This document shows positions 1-12,672 of a stretch of 64,000 bases of DNA, one piece after another. A model generated the notes under the pieces. The model saw only the letters and a program-made list of their open reading frames with translations. It did no database searches and was not told where the DNA came from. Location: contig NC_135212.1 in the NCBI RefSeq assembly GCF_052324685.1, forward strand, positions 6,671,278 to 6,735,277, in the 5' to 3' direction. Made by a program: the position numbers and the translations under genes. The stretch is from Brachyhypopomus gauderio. Taxonomy: Eukaryota; Chordata; Actinopteri; Gymnotiformes; Hypopomidae. Position 1 is the stretch's first letter. Each line of letters opens with the position of its first letter.

Positions 1-947
1 CGGAAGAGAAAGAGCTGGACAGACACGGCAATGTCAGTGCTGGAGGCCACGGAGAATGGTGAGTGTATTGTGATTTCAGTTTTACTACTAGGCTCGTAAA
101 AGATGTAATATGAACGTAATATGAACGCATCTATTGTAAACGCAGGAATTTAGAGCTGTGTTTGTAGTTAATGTTACCACCACAGTCACTACTGTACAAT
201 AGCTAGCTCTTAGCCTTGCTAGTTGCTAGTTAGCTATAGCCATAAACAAAGCATCAGCAGCGATGACGTGCTACAGTTTGTGCAGTTACGCTATATCGTT
301 GTTCCTTCACAGGAATACTTGTGTTTAATATTTGTTATTTTTTACGTTCAAGATTCCCCTTCCACTGACGAGGCGAGCGGAGTTGGCGGAAAATGTTTCC
401 TTCAACCGGGCTTTCCTCGGGGTGCTTGGCGAACTTGTGAACACCATGCGAGACAGACGCCAGTAAAAGCACACAAAATGTTGCTTGTAGTACTATAAAT
501 ATTTATTTCATATAAAGCTATACGTATATATTTGCTTTTTGCACTTTTTTTAAACTATAACTATATTATTTACATATGTTGTACTTTAAATATCTATATT
601 TCATAATAAAGTTTGATTTCATTTGATTGTATGACTGATGCTTTTTATGCAGGGTGTGCTCAGCCTGTTTGAGTAATACCAAATTATTATCAATAATTAG
701 AGCAACCACATACAATAATGAAGATAAAGATAAATAAGATACAATAATGGTATGTGTTAAGGAGCATCGACCGGTGTTGTGGTCGCATACAAATGATGTC
801 ATGACACTACAACCCGCGCGCCAACAGCGACTCCACCCACATTGGGGTGGTTCACCATTGTAATGGAAACACAACGCGACCGTACTGTTCCGTTGCGACC
901 CGTATCGAACCGTACCGCGCCAAGCAGGACCTAGTGGAAATGCGCCA
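1..947. other. No gene recognised; AT-rich sequence with a MITE-like remnant
   Basis: No convincing coding exon is visible. Around 825-945 a GC-richer stretch contains the repeated pattern of CCGTA and ACCGT words and the phrase TAGTGGAAATGCGCC, which resembles the ends of short fish DNA-transposon remnants. This is pattern recognition only. The stretch is probably part of the long first intron of ube2n, whose first exon lies to the right on the minus strand. Confidence 0.4.
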
Positions 948-1198
948 TTTGAGTAGCTGCGCTCAGACCTGCCACTGTACCTACTGCTGTAGTGGAGTAT
1001 TTGAGTAGCTGCGCTCAGACCTGCCACTGTACCTACTGCTGTAGTGGAGTATTTGAGTAGCTGCGCTCAGACCTGCCACTGTACCTACTGCTGTAGTGGA
1101 GTATTTGAGTAGCTGCGCTCAGACCTGCCACTGTACCTACTGCTGTAGTGGAGTATTTGAGTAGCTGCGCTCAGACCTGCCACTGTACCTACTGCTGC
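948..1198. repeat. Minisatellite, 52-bp unit, about 5 copies
   Basis: A 52-bp unit beginning TTTGAGTAGCTGCGCTCAGA starts at 948, 1000, 1052, 1104 and 1156. The copies are almost identical, which points to recent amplification. The last copy breaks off in its second half. Confidence 0.95.
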
Positions 1199-1275
1199 TC
1201 TGGTGTCACCACGGCCTGTGCCTGGCGGTAGCTACAGCATGAGAGGTTTCAAGGAGCTTTTTCAGGACGCTCTCG

Positions 1276-1276
<1 letters not shown>

Positions 1277-1321
<45 letters not shown>
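1277..1321. repeat. (TA)n microsatellite
   Basis: Uninterrupted AT dinucleotides of about 40 bases, followed by unique sequence to about 2070 in which I recognise no gene. Confidence 0.95.
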
Positions 1322-1325
<4 letters not shown>

Positions 1326-2070
1326 CCAGCGTTAGGAATGCTGTGGCATGTTAGCCAGCCTACACACTCCTACAGCAGAAGAGGCTGTTGCTAACGAGCA
1401 CCAACACAGCTCTGCACCAACACACGGACTGGTACAACGACCAGACGAGCCCGTCTGCGCTGCGGAACTCACTTTCGAAGACTTACAGGCACCGATGCGT
1501 TTAGGGGTCTCTCCAAGGTGAAGGTTTTGAGGGGGTTTTGTTATGCACAGAAGCCGTCTATTGCGTGGCGTCTACTGCGAGCGTGGAGCTCAGTATTCAT
1601 TATGGAGTCAGACACACAAAAGGCAGACAACCAGGCAGAGAGACAAAGGCAGAGACAGCCATGTGGACTGAGGGAAAAGACTCATGAATTATAGCGAATA
1701 GACCATAGTGCTTCAGTGAGAGTCCAAAAAAAGTCAATCACATTCTGCTATTCCTAGAACCATTAACTTTAGCCAATGTGATCATGTCTAATAAAAAAAT
1801 GTAAATAAATGCCTATAGGCATTGCTGTGCACATCTAACACGCAACATGCTCACTCTCTTGCATGCATGCGTGAAGCACTTAATTATACGTTCACAAGAC
1901 AGGATGTAATCTTCATTAAACTGGAAAACCCATGTGCTTAAAGTGCTATGTACGGTTAGCCATTTTATTACTCAACCGATGATCCTTCGAGCTCCAAAGC
2001 GGAAGTGGAAGCAGTAGAACGTGTGGCCCAAGGCCTGGACCTTCACACGGGCAGCTAACCTGCTGCAGCA

Positions 2071-2340
2071 CAGCGTCGGTGGGCTCCAGGACCGCACCGC
2101 CCTCAGGAGCAGAACCCAGAGGCACAGCGTCGGTGGGCTCCAGGACCGCACCGCCCTCAGGAGCAGAACCCAGAGGCACAGCGTCGGTGGGCTCCAGGAC
2201 CGCACCGCCCTCAGGAGCAGAACCCAGAGGCACAGCGTCGGTGGGCTCCAGGACCGCACCGCCCTCAGGAGCAGAACCCAGAGGCACAGCGTCGGTGGGC
2301 TCCAGGACCGCACCGCCCTCAGGAGCAGAACCCAGAGGCA
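2071..2340. repeat. GC-rich minisatellite, exactly 5 x 54 bp
   Basis: Five identical or nearly identical 54-bp units start at 2071, 2125, 2179, 2233 and 2287 with CAGCGTCGGTGGGCTCCAGG. Because 54 is a multiple of three and the unit lacks stops in several frames, long reading frames appear on both strands (for example an 18-residue repeat PLGSAPEGGAVLEPTDAV on the minus strand). No splice sites or recognisable domains flank it, so I treat it as non-coding repeat. Confidence 0.9.
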
Positions 2341-2445
2341 CAGCAGGCGGTGCTAACGCAGCCTTGGAAATCGATTCATCGATGCCCAATAACATTAAAT
2401 CTTACTGTAGTAAATGTACGCTCTCCTGCCACTCCAGCTACACCT

Positions 2446-3583
2446 TGCTAGTACCTGCTTGGACCCCCTTTTGACTTCAGAACTGCCTTAATACTTTGTG
2501 ACATAGATTCAACAAGGTACTGGAAACATTCCTCAGAAGGTCTGATCTATATTGACATGATGGCATCACAGTTGCTGCAGATTTACATGCTGCACATACA
2601 TGATGCACATCTCATGTTCCACCACATCCCACAGGTGTTCTACTGGATTGAGATCTGGTGACTGTGGACAGCATTCGAGTACAGTGAACTCATTGTCGTG
2701 TTCAAGAAACCAGTCTGAGATTATTGGCACTTTATGACATGGCACGATATCCTGCTGGAAGTAGCCATCAGAAGATACACAAGGTACACTGTGGTCATAG
2801 AGGGATGGACATGGTCAGCAACAGTACTCAGGTAGGCTGTGGCGTTGACACGATGCTCAACTGGTAATAGGCCCCAAGTGTGCCAGGAAAATATCCCCTA
2901 GCACCACCACCACCAGCCTGAACCGTTGATACAAGGCAGGATGGATCCATGCTTTCATGTTGTGGACGCCAAATTCTGACCCTACAATCCAAAATCGAGA
3001 CGCATCAGACCAGGCAACCTGTTTCCAATGTTCTATTGTCCAATTTTGGTGAGCCTGTGTGAATTGTAGCAGTTTCCTGTTCTTAGCTGACATGAGTGAC
3101 ACCCGGTGTGGTCCTCTGCTGCTGTAGCCCCTCCGCCTCAAGGTTCGACGTGTTGTGTGTTCAGAAATGCTCTTCAGCGTGCCTCGGTTGAAACGACTGG
3201 TTATTTGAGTCACTGTTGCTGTTCTATCAGCTCAAACTAGTCTGGCCATTCTCCTCTGACCTCTGGCATCAATAAGGCAGTTGCGCCCACAGAACTGCTG
3301 CTCACTGGATATTTTCTCTTTTTTCGGACCATTCTCTGTAAACCCTAGAGATGGTTGCGCGTGGAAATCCCAGATGATCACCAGTTTCTGAAATACTCAG
3401 ACCAGCCCGTCTGGCACCACTGGCAAAGTCACTTAAATCACCTTTCTTCCCCATTCTGATGCTCGGTTTGAACTGCAGCAGATAGTCTTGGCCTAAATGC
3501 ATTGAGTTGCTGCCATGTGTTGCTGATTCGACATCGTGTTAATGAGCACTTTGAAAGGTGTACCTAATAAAGTGGCCAGTGTA
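2446..3583 (-). mobile_element. Degenerate Tc1/mariner-type DNA transposon
   Basis: The minus strand encodes broken pieces of a Tc1-family transposase. The N-terminal helix-turn-helix part is at about 3502-3302 (a GKKGDLSDF start, then an SISETGDHLGFPRATISRVY segment). The catalytic-core part is at about 3213-2857, with VAWSDASRF carrying one acidic residue of the DDE triad, then an MKAWIHPALYQ-like segment. The frame is interrupted between them. The outer right flank carries AATAAAGTGGCCAGTG, the usual terminus of this fish family. It is about 1.1 kb, within the usual 1.2-1.6 kb size, and inactive. Terminal repeats are too decayed for exact borders. Confidence 0.85.
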
Positions 3584-4062
3584 TGTCAGCTCAACCTCCA
3601 AATTTAAACTAGCAAGATAACTTATGCTCCACACAAACACGCTGATTAACCTCAGACTGAGCTCAACCTCTCAGAGAAGGTTCCAGAAGCTTCTTCTCTT
3701 GATCTTAGCACATCACTCTACAGCTCTCTATGAAATGTATTTAAGACATGTATTGAAGAAACAAGACCAGCAATAACTGACAGACTTACAATACAGTATT
3801 ATGTAGTGGCACACAGCACTGTGACTGTGACAGGTGTGACCGATACGACATGAGACCCCCACGTTCAGCCTGTAACTGAGATACTAAAACCAACATTTCC
3901 CTCCCTAAAACCTCAAAAGACAGTGTTGCACATATGCAAGGCCCTTTGATATGTTCTTAACACGCATTATTAATCATCTCCACACAGCTGCACCGAGTTA
4001 TAAAAAAGCCACGATGATGACCCATTTCTTTTGCTTAAAACTAAAGCATTGCTGAAAACATA
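3584..4062. other. No gene recognised between two transposons
   Basis: AT-rich sequence with no open frame, splice-bounded exon or obvious repeat structure that I can support. Confidence 0.5.
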
Positions 4063-4070
4063 CAGCATAG

Positions 4071-4917
4071 TAGGGGTGGGCATAGATTAATTTTTTTAAT
4101 CTAGATTAATCTCACTGAAATCTTGATATTTATCTAGATTAATCTATATTAAAATGGCTCATATGTGTGCTACCCAAGTAATGACTAAAAGTCAGTTTTT
4201 TGAGATAGGGTTTCTTAATACAGAGGGTGCATTAGACCAGGGGCTCATCTCCTGTTTCCAAAATGCATCAATGACTGCTTGAGAAAGCTGTTCTACTTTG
4301 ATATTTGAAGAAAAACATGCTCAATAAAATGTAGGCTACTTGTGTTCAACGGTTTATTCAGTTAAACATGAATTTATAAGCCTACATACTGTACATTAAA
4401 AGGGGTTGATAACATGTTTATTCAGCTAAACATGATATTTGAAATGTAAGCCAACATTTAGTACATTTAACCTCATGGACGTAATTTGGGGGGGACCTTT
4501 TCAAAAGCCGGTTTTGGTCCTCTGCAGTTTTAACGGTTAATAAAAAGAAATATTTAAATAGCGACGAATCTAGCGCTAGGACCATGCAGAAAACGACCGC
4601 TCCGAGCTCCGCTCCGGTAACACTTTACGTTCCTAAAAATGAATTTTCCATGAAGCAAACCTGGCGACTTCGTGGCTGCATCGATGTAAACACGTACGAT
4701 TTGTAATTCACAGGTTTGAAAACTGGTTCTCGCCCCTACTGTGCAATTTGGTTAGAAATACAGCAGAGCTAAACTATCAAGTTGAAAGTCATCATAGTTT
4801 GCTTACCCATTTTAACCCAGTTCCCAAACCAACTTTAAGAATAGATTAACGGCGATAATTTTTATATCGCCCGATAAGATTATCAAATTAACGACCGCCG
4901 TTAACGGCCCACCACTA
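4071..4917. mobile_element. Non-autonomous hAT element with perfect 8-bp target duplication
   Basis: The element starts TAGGGGTGGGC and ends GGCCCACCACTA, which are imperfect hAT-type inverted termini. The 8-bp direct repeat CAGCATAG lies at 4063-4070 and 4918-4925, the target duplication size known for hAT transposons. The interior shares long stretches, in reverse orientation, with the element at about 5808-6668, including a segment matching the start of its BED zinc-finger reading frame before the two diverge. This copy has lost the BED coding part. Its intact target duplication means the boundaries are exact. Confidence 0.88.
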
Positions 4918-5807
4918 CAGCATAGTATAACATCATCAGGACCACATGGGATTGCTGTGCTCCAACTCAGACAACCTGAAATGTATTTTTTTTCCCCAGT
5001 TACTGCCATAGTTCAAGTTAGAGCCATATACTGTTAGAGCTTATACTATAGTCATTATTAGGACCAATACAGTTATGCTGGTAATAAATCATTGGGTCAC
5101 AGCATATTTTAAATTGGCCTGATATTTAGGAATATTCTGAATGACACATGAATGTATCAAATTTAAATACGGTGCCATCTAGCGGTAACTATATGGTACT
5201 AACAACGGGTAAACACTAGTTAGTACTGTATAGTAACTGCTAGTTAGTAACTAGCAGTAAACTAGTGGTACTAAATGTAAAATATGCACACTAATTAGCT
5301 GTAACTATACGATACAATCTCGCAGAAATGTAAACGACAAAAAAAAATGTATTACAAATATGTGCATTCCTGACAATTCAGCAGAATTGCACAAAAGTTC
5401 AGGATGACAAAACGTGAGCAAAATTGATCGAGGATCATGGCAAGCTGACAAAGAATACCTTGTAGATTAAAGAACATATAAAATATATCTCTCATCTGAG
5501 CCCAAAGCACAATGACATTTAAATGCTCTCCAGGCAGTGCACCGGCATGAATGAGGTAGATAGGAATCGCAACAGTGTGTGTTCATACCAACAGTGTGTT
5601 CATACTGACCACTATACACAAGTACAGCATGAGGTTTGTGGCTGAAGATACTATGCAAGCTAATAACATGTGGTTATCATAATTTAACCTCGTTCTGATT
5701 TGTGTGACAACGTGTGTGTATAATATTATACATATACATACATACATATATACACATATACATACATACATATATAAATATACATACACACCCACACACA
5801 CACACAC

Positions 5808-6668
5808 GTGGTGGGCCGTTATCGGCGTTAATTTGATATTCTTATCGGGTGATATAAAAATTATCGCTGTTAATCTATTCTTAAATTTGGGTTGGGAACT
5901 GGGTCAAAATAGGTAAGCAAACTGATGACTTTCAACTAGATAGTTTAGCTCGGCTGTATTCCTAACTAAATTGCACAGTAGGGGCGAGAACGAGTTTTCA
6001 AACCTGTGAATTACAAATCGCACATGTGCTTACATGGATGCAGCCACGAAGTCGCCAGGTTTGCTTAATGGAAAATTCATTTTTAGGAAGCTTCCTAATG
6101 GGGACATTGACGAGACTAAAGTTGTTTGCACCTTATGCAAGGCGGAATTAGTTTATTGTAGGAGTTCTACCAGTCTGAAGTACCATTTAAATGTAAAGCA
6201 CCCGTTTGCTAATGCTGCTGACGCTGGGTCAAGCACTGATGCAGCCCAGGGGAAGAGTCGCAGCCGCCCGAAAACAGGTTAAATGTACTAAATGTTGGCT
6301 TACATTTCAAATCTCATGTTTAGCTGAAGAAACATATCAACCCCCTTTAATGTACTGTATGTAGGCTTACAAATTCACGTTTAACTGAATAAACCGTTGA
6401 ACACGAGTAGCCTACATTTTATTGAGCATGTTTTTTTTCTTCAAGTACCAAAGTAGAACAGCTTCCTCAAGCAGTCATTGATGCATTTTGGAAACAGGAG
6501 ATGAGCCCCTGGTCTAATGCACCCTCTGTATTAAGAAACCCTATCTCAAAGACTGACTTTTAGTCATTAATTGGGTAGCACGCATATGAGCCATTTTAAT
6601 CTAGATTAATTTCAAGATTTCAGTGAGATTAATCTAGATAAAACATTTTATCTATGCCCACCCCTTAT
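5808..6668. mobile_element. Second hAT-family copy, opposite orientation
   Basis: It begins GTGGTGGGCCGTT and ends TATGCCCACCCCTTA, so it mirrors the element at 4071-4917. It keeps a BED zinc-finger reading frame at 6034-6282. It lies between a (CA)n tract on its left and a (TA)n tract on its right, so no target duplication can be read with confidence. Confidence 0.82.
6034..6282 (+). pseudogene. BED zinc-finger fragment of a hAT transposase
   Basis: An 82-residue frame has a C-x2-C pair (VVCTLCKAEL) followed by a histidine pair spaced H-x4-H (YHLNVKH). This is the BED DNA-binding finger at the N-terminus of hAT transposases and of domesticated ZBED genes. It ends in a stop after a basic SRSRPKTG tail. 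The catalytic domain and dimerisation region are absent and the frame sits wholly inside a short hAT copy, so it is a transposon remnant rather than a host gene. Confidence 0.75.
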
Positions 6669-8300
6669 ATATATATATATATATAGCAATACATTTCATT
6701 ATACATTCTTATTACTGGTATGCATATATGACAGTAACATTTTTGCTGTTTCTTTTGTTTGCAACTATATAGTTAAAAATTCTCTTATTTACTGCATACA
6801 TTTTTAATATTTTCTTAAATGCATCATTCAAAAATGTATACATAATGTGTACTACATAAAAGGATCAAATGGTTATACTGAAACAAATAGCTTTTATTTC
6901 TCAAGTACATCATTTTATGTAGGTATTTTTATAAACTATTTATTCCATGAATCTATAGAAAATGTGCTCCATCATGATACACATTGTTATGTGGAAATGA
7001 AAGAACCTCCATCATGATACGAGATGCATCATACTGCACGTTCATAGGTCTGATTAAAAACACACTCTATGCAGAAGGTCTAAACCCAATTTCTGGCCGT
7101 AATGAACATAGTCCATTACCTGCAGGCCTGAAAAGAAAACTGCACTTGTCCCAGTCGTTTTGTTGCCAAAAATGACCAGCCTGAGACTTAATGGTTTAAT
7201 GACCTGCCTACACCAGCCGCCACACACAAGTCAAACCCCCATCACAGCAACCATCCTCCTCCTCCAACAGCAAGAGAAACTGTAGCCATTAACCTGAAGT
7301 GAGACTGGCGAACCTTCATGGTTTGGAACCACACACCCACATGAGTAATGAGCCTGTATCCGATATCACCTGTGGAATGCCGTCAGCGTAGGGAAACAAC
7401 CCATGATAGGTGCGCGAGTTGACTGACATCTCTCTGGCTTTGAACAAGATGTCCAAGGGCCTCCACAACACAGCACATCTCAGATTAAACGTCCTGCAGT
7501 CAAATTGTGCATTTTTTGCATGTTTCTTTAATGCAATGAAACAGGAATCATTTTTAGAGTGCTAAATGCAAAATCATGTGTTTCATAAATAAAATGTTCA
7601 GGCTTTGACTGAAACTGTGTCAAGTACAAAAAGTGCAAGTCATTGAAAGTTTTTCTTAAATTCACCAAAGAATTTGAAAAACAGTAACCAAAACCTTATT
7701 TTATCATATAGCCACAATGCACATGACCACTCCAATAGCTAATAAATTCCAGTGTTTGTGGGGTGGGGTGTTCTCTTGCCTTTGTTCCTTTCGAATATAA
7801 CTGAGGAAACAAAATTCCTGAAATGTTTCAGATGATTCACGGACAAAATCATGTAGAGAGCACAGAAGAGATGGTCAGCCACTCACAAAGTCACACTCGG
7901 GGTTTCAGGACACTTTCCCAGCAATCCCACACCCACTGCTGATACTGAGTGCAACGCAGACAGAAGATCCGATTAAGTCTACAGATCCAGATAATGACAT
8001 TGTAGATAACCCCAGGATGTGCTGTGATTTAAAAATATTTGTACCATCTTTATTAAAATTTAGACAAATTCTTTTTTCCCCAATTACATGCGAATCGCAA
8101 ACAATTACAAATGCTGATTTTTGTAATTTTTTTTTTATTTTTAGTATAACGAAAGTGCGGCACCGAAACTGTAGGCCTGCTGCCACTGCTTCCGTGGGTG
8201 TGATAACCTAGCCGATACCGCTCTAGACTACGCCTTTTCACCCTAGGCTTCAATAATAAATTTGCCCAGGCATTAAAATGGTTTGGTGTTATGGCGCTGC
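6669..8300. other. No gene recognised; presumed ube2n intron 1
   Basis: AT-rich sequence without a supportable exon on either strand. I searched it for the remaining ube2n exons, whose conserved ubiquitin-conjugating core should be easy to see, and did not find them. Confidence 0.5.
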
Positions 8301-8329
8301 AGACTCTCTGGGGTATAAACCACGAATAC

Positions 8330-9400
8330 CCAAGAGGGCAGTAAACCGCTTCCTAAAACGAATCAGACGGTTTTTGTTTAGCAGTCGCTGGACTGCAGCG
8401 CGAGCGAGGTTCGTCACGCGCTCGCCCAGTTAGCCGTTAGCTAAACCTGACAACCTCGTCAGCCATCCAACTTGTGTTCGTCTACATCAAACCACCAACC
8501 GGGGCACACTTCACCTCACACTCTAGTCGAAATACTGTTTTTATCTGTACGTTTATTAAGTTTTAATTTCGAGTACAACACTGCGCCGTTGTCAGCCAGC
8601 TTAGCGGCGAGGCCTAGCACGGAAAATAACCGCCGCGGACACGGACGAGCCGTGTGAACGAGCTGCCCAGTCTCGACGTTACACGACGTTATTTCCTCAA
8701 TCACCCGCGACTCCGCGGCGGAAACACATAAAACCTCCGTACCTACGTGCATAAACCACACACACAATACACCAAAAAGACCACAAACGACCGGCTCTGT
8801 TATCGCTGGACGGCGGCGGGCCGGTCGCTGGCTGCTACCGGCTCCATTCACTCGATGAACGGCGGCGACCCGCGGGTTAGCCCACACAAGCTAGCCCATC
8901 CGTCGGCTTTTACTTGAATTCAGAGACGGGCGTATTTGCCATTTGATGTCCCGCCCCGTTGATATATATATTTTAAACATTTACGACCAAGCGACAGGGC
9001 CCTCCGCCATTTTCCCCCCTTCTCCGCTCACAGCCCAGCGTGGATGTATTTTTAACCCACCCATATTCGGGTTCAGGGCGAACACCCGAACGGAAGTTGC
9101 TAACGAACTCCAGCAGACGCGAAAGCTAAACGAGTTTCTGCCATCTTGCGCATCACCTAAACTACATTTCGGATTTCGTTTTATGCCGTGAATGCGGGAT
9201 GCAGATGTGTATTGTACGGTGTAATTCATTTCACAATTACCTTGATGATCCTGCGGGGCAATCCTGCCATCTTGTCTTGAATGCGGTTTTAGGTTCGACT
9301 CTCAGTGCCTCTTCCTCGCAGAGACGCAGTGTACACGCCTTCCGGCGCCTTGCGTCAGCGCTCTAGCACCCCGCACCGCTCACTCGATAATGCTGGAAAA
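8330..9400. promoter_or_regulatory. CpG-rich region around the ube2n start
   Basis: CpG dinucleotides are abundant here and scarce in the flanks. The region covers the first coding exon of ube2n (9270-9241, minus strand), the upstream side where the promoter and 5' UTR should lie (9271-9400), and the start of intron 1. This fits a constitutive CpG-island promoter. No TATA box is evident. I cannot place the transcription start. Confidence 0.6.
9241..9270 (-). CDS. ube2n: ube2n first coding exon (ubiquitin-conjugating enzyme E2 N, Ubc13)
   Basis: Reading the minus strand from the ATG at 9270 gives MAGLPRRIIK, immediately followed by a GTAATT splice donor after a complete codon. This decapeptide is the conserved N-terminus of vertebrate Ubc13, where the next residues would be ETQRL. 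Ubc13 pairs with Uev1a or Mms2 to build lysine-63-linked ubiquitin chains in DNA-damage tolerance and innate signalling. Only helix 1 is encoded here. The exons carrying the catalytic cysteine were not found in the 9.2 kb to the left, so intron 1 probably runs past the window edge; intron 1 is also long in human. The exon is very short, but the exact match, the correct donor and the CpG-rich context support the call. Confidence 0.85.
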
Positions 9401-9732
9401 TGTAGTTTTACGCATGATCAATGCCATTTTAGAAAACCAGGCTTGGAGTTCAATGTGTAGTTGTCAATACCAGATCATTATAACCAGCCAACTTTTATTA
9501 ACTTTTTAGGATTTCCATTATTTACGTAAGTTTAGCTTTGTCGGAGGGACAGCAAGAGTGAGTTAAAAGAATGATTACAGTTTGACAAACTTGAAGAATT
9601 GAACCTAGTAGCCATTAAGAACCAAAAACAAAGAGAAGTTTGAAGTTAGAAAATATTACATATATTAAAGGCAATTATAAGATGAAAAATATAAAGCTTG
9701 GGTTTACTTCCAAAAGCCCTCTTTTGCTTTAC

Positions 9733-9868
<136 letters not shown>

Positions 9869-10060
9869 CCTCTTTGTAGGGTTTAGGGCTAGGAGTTTGA
9901 GTTTGGGGCAGACTATTTGAATCTAGTGACTGAGAGGATCACAGAAAGGAAGACCACAGCTTATAACAGACATGCACTCCCTGATACATCTTAGAAAAGG
10001 TAAGCACCTCTCTACATCTGATCATGATCACAACACTTTAGTGGTACATTTTTATTATTA

Positions 10061-12672
10061 GGGTTCACACACATAGTGTGGGAACCCTATTTGTAATTGT
10101 TAGGATTTTTCTTTCTTCTTATTATTATTATTCTTTTGCCCATTTTTTGACCTAAAACGCATTGTGCAGCCTAGACCGTAAGGCCTAGAAACACTAAACT
10201 TGGCAAATTGATAATGTATGGTCCAAGGACCAGACTCAAGTACAGAGACCCACATTGGCCTGATGGTGGCGCTATAGCACACCCTTTTGTCGTTTGGTCC
10301 ATATCTCCCAATCCGTAAGTCATAGAAACAAAATTCCACTTTTTATGGATTCCTTGGCAAAATTCAATAGGACTATTCATGTACAACCATTAAGCTCCGC
10401 CTACTTAGATTTTTTGCTAATTTGCATAATATGCAAAACCTATTTTTTTATACTAGTCCCTGGTTTTTTATCTGATCACCACAATCTTGGTGTCAAAATA
10501 TTCACAAGAATCTCATTGTCAATGAATATCAACAAAACTGTGACATTGGTATACAGTCTGACTGTCACATGTCAATCAATAGCTCTGAGGCGTGGCTAAA
10601 TTTACTTCAGCAGCTATATCTCAGCAATGCTTTGACCAATCTTCATGAAAATTTATCAGTTGTTAGGGCACATGACTCAGAGGTCACAGGTCAAAGCTGG
10701 CCACGATTGTCCAATAGGGGGCGCTATAACATGGGGAAATTTGTTTCTCAGAAACCATTAGTCACATCAAGCCCAAACTTTACAGACGTCATCAGGGGCC
10801 CAAGTGGTATCAAGGCACACAATGATGACCTCATCACTCAAAAAACATGGCCGCCATAAGCCAATTAATTTTAATTTTAATTAATTGGCCATTTGGCAGA
10901 CTTACCATAGGTACATACACATGAAACTGACATGGTATGTTCGTGTACACACCCTCTAAGACATACCCATGTTAGAAGGGAATTGCACCACTAGGTGGCG
11001 CTATACTAGAAAATCCAGAATTTCTCCTACATATTTTCACTTATCAAGAAATGCTTGCACTCATATGATTGTATGCAGAATTCCTAGCAACTTTCTAATT
11101 ACATGTGCTTTGCAAAAATGTACCACTTTTTCACTATTATCAAATATATATAACTTGTCATTTTCATACTAGTCCTAGCATTTTAACTCCATCCCCTTTA
11201 AATCACACCTTGTAATACTCAGCAGACTCTGAAATGCTAAGATTAGGGAGAAAATCCTAAGGTTTTCACAAATTAATATTTTTCATATGCATCACAATGC
11301 TACCATCGTAACACATCAAATTCACAGTTCAATAACTACACCATAGTATGTCTGATTGTTATGAAAATTGACATCCACATTCACATGACCATTGTGGTGC
11401 TGTGTGCCAAGTTTGAGCCAAATCCGTCCACAAACAGCTCTACAGTGAATATTTTCATTTTCCATACTGAGCTGTGCAGGGAGAAGACGAGAGCTGCTCA
11501 GCCCACACGCACGTGCCATTCTCGCACACGCTGCCCCCCTCCTCCACTCCCCTATGCTTCTAACATTTTACAACCCTTGGGCTCTCCCTCCTCCCTCTCT
11601 CTCTTTCACATGCACTCACAAAAACAAAGGCCTCTCTGGCCTATAGGTTTTACATACACACTAATTCTAGCCATTACTACCAATTACCCAGTGACTAATA
11701 TACAGATATTTAGCTTCTTTTTTCCACACACCCTCACACATGACTTCCTATATGCTTCATATATACATTTCTCTAGCCATTTCCAACACACTAACTGATA
11801 TTTATCTTCATTTTTCCATCCACACTCTCAACTCATGCCCTCTATACATCCTGAAATGACATAAGAGAGGACAGAGATATGTAATTCACATTTCACACAC
11901 AACCTCTATATAACTGCATGCTTTACTTATCATCAAAGTCTTGTTAGATACACATTCCTAGTGGCCTCCCTACTATGGGCACAACAGTGATAACATGTTA
12001 GAGTAGGGATGAGAACATCATGAACAGGCAAAGATAAGAATATTTGTGTTATTTTATTGTATAGTAAGCCATCACTCTTTGGTTTGTTTGAGATTCACAT
12101 GTGACAGATTTTGTCAGCTAAATTAAAAGGGTTAAAGAGTGGGGTTTACATGTGGGGCATTAACAAGAGCTCTCCTGCTGCTATGTTCACAACTTCTGAC
12201 AAATTCAGCCAAAGGTATATTTATTTGACTAGGCCCCTGGGTCAGTGTGTCAGTGCTTTTAACCTAATCTCAGCATTTGATTTAGTTGTATGGTCTGAAT
12301 CATTTTGCTAATATCTTCCACACTGTATGGCCTAGAAACAAAATTCTACTTCAGCTGTATTCCTTTGCTCAAGCCAACCAAAAAAGCCTCAAGAAGCCCT
12401 TACTGCATACATGAAAAAACACACAAACACACACATACAAAGCTAACCACAGCATTTGAATAACTTCTATGATCTGAATCATTTTGCCATTACATTTTAT
12501 TTTGATCTTTTGGGCCTTTATTGCCCCAGTTGAATAATTTTTTGCAAATTACTTTATCTGTCCATTTTTTGGACTGAAGTAGCTTCATATCACTTGTTGG
12601 TCTAAAAGACCCTTTGGGCTTTTGTGCCTTTTTTTGTGTGAACCCGCCAATCGCCGCTTGCGGCTATATTTG
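10061..12672. mobile_element. 2.6-kb interspersed repeat, class unresolved
   Basis: The left end is a hairpin, GGGTTCACACAC then TGTGGGAACCC (about 10061-10091), followed by TTATTATTATT. The right end repeats GTGTGAACCC and then has a short hairpin, GCCGCTTGCGGC (about 12652-12663), ending in TATATTTGTG. The interior carries the phrase GGCGCTATA three times (about 10269, 10724, 10999). No transposase or polymerase frame is visible. I recognise the style from fish genomes but cannot assign a superfamily. It fills the space between ube2n and c1qtnf4. Confidence 0.6.

Noticed and set aside
1-58. Possible exon end (WTDTAMSVLEATEN before GTGAGT)
   Set aside because: The donor is good, but only 58 bases are visible, the protein is not recognisable and no neighbouring exon supports it.
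566-1027. 153-codon minus-strand frame
   Set aside because: It runs through a repeat remnant and the 52-bp array into AT-rich DNA with low-complexity codons. It has no recognisable domain.
8516-8887. 123-codon minus-strand frame in the CpG-rich block
   Set aside because: GC-rich promoter DNA gives long chance frames. There is no domain, and it lies in ube2n intron 1 next to the true first exon.
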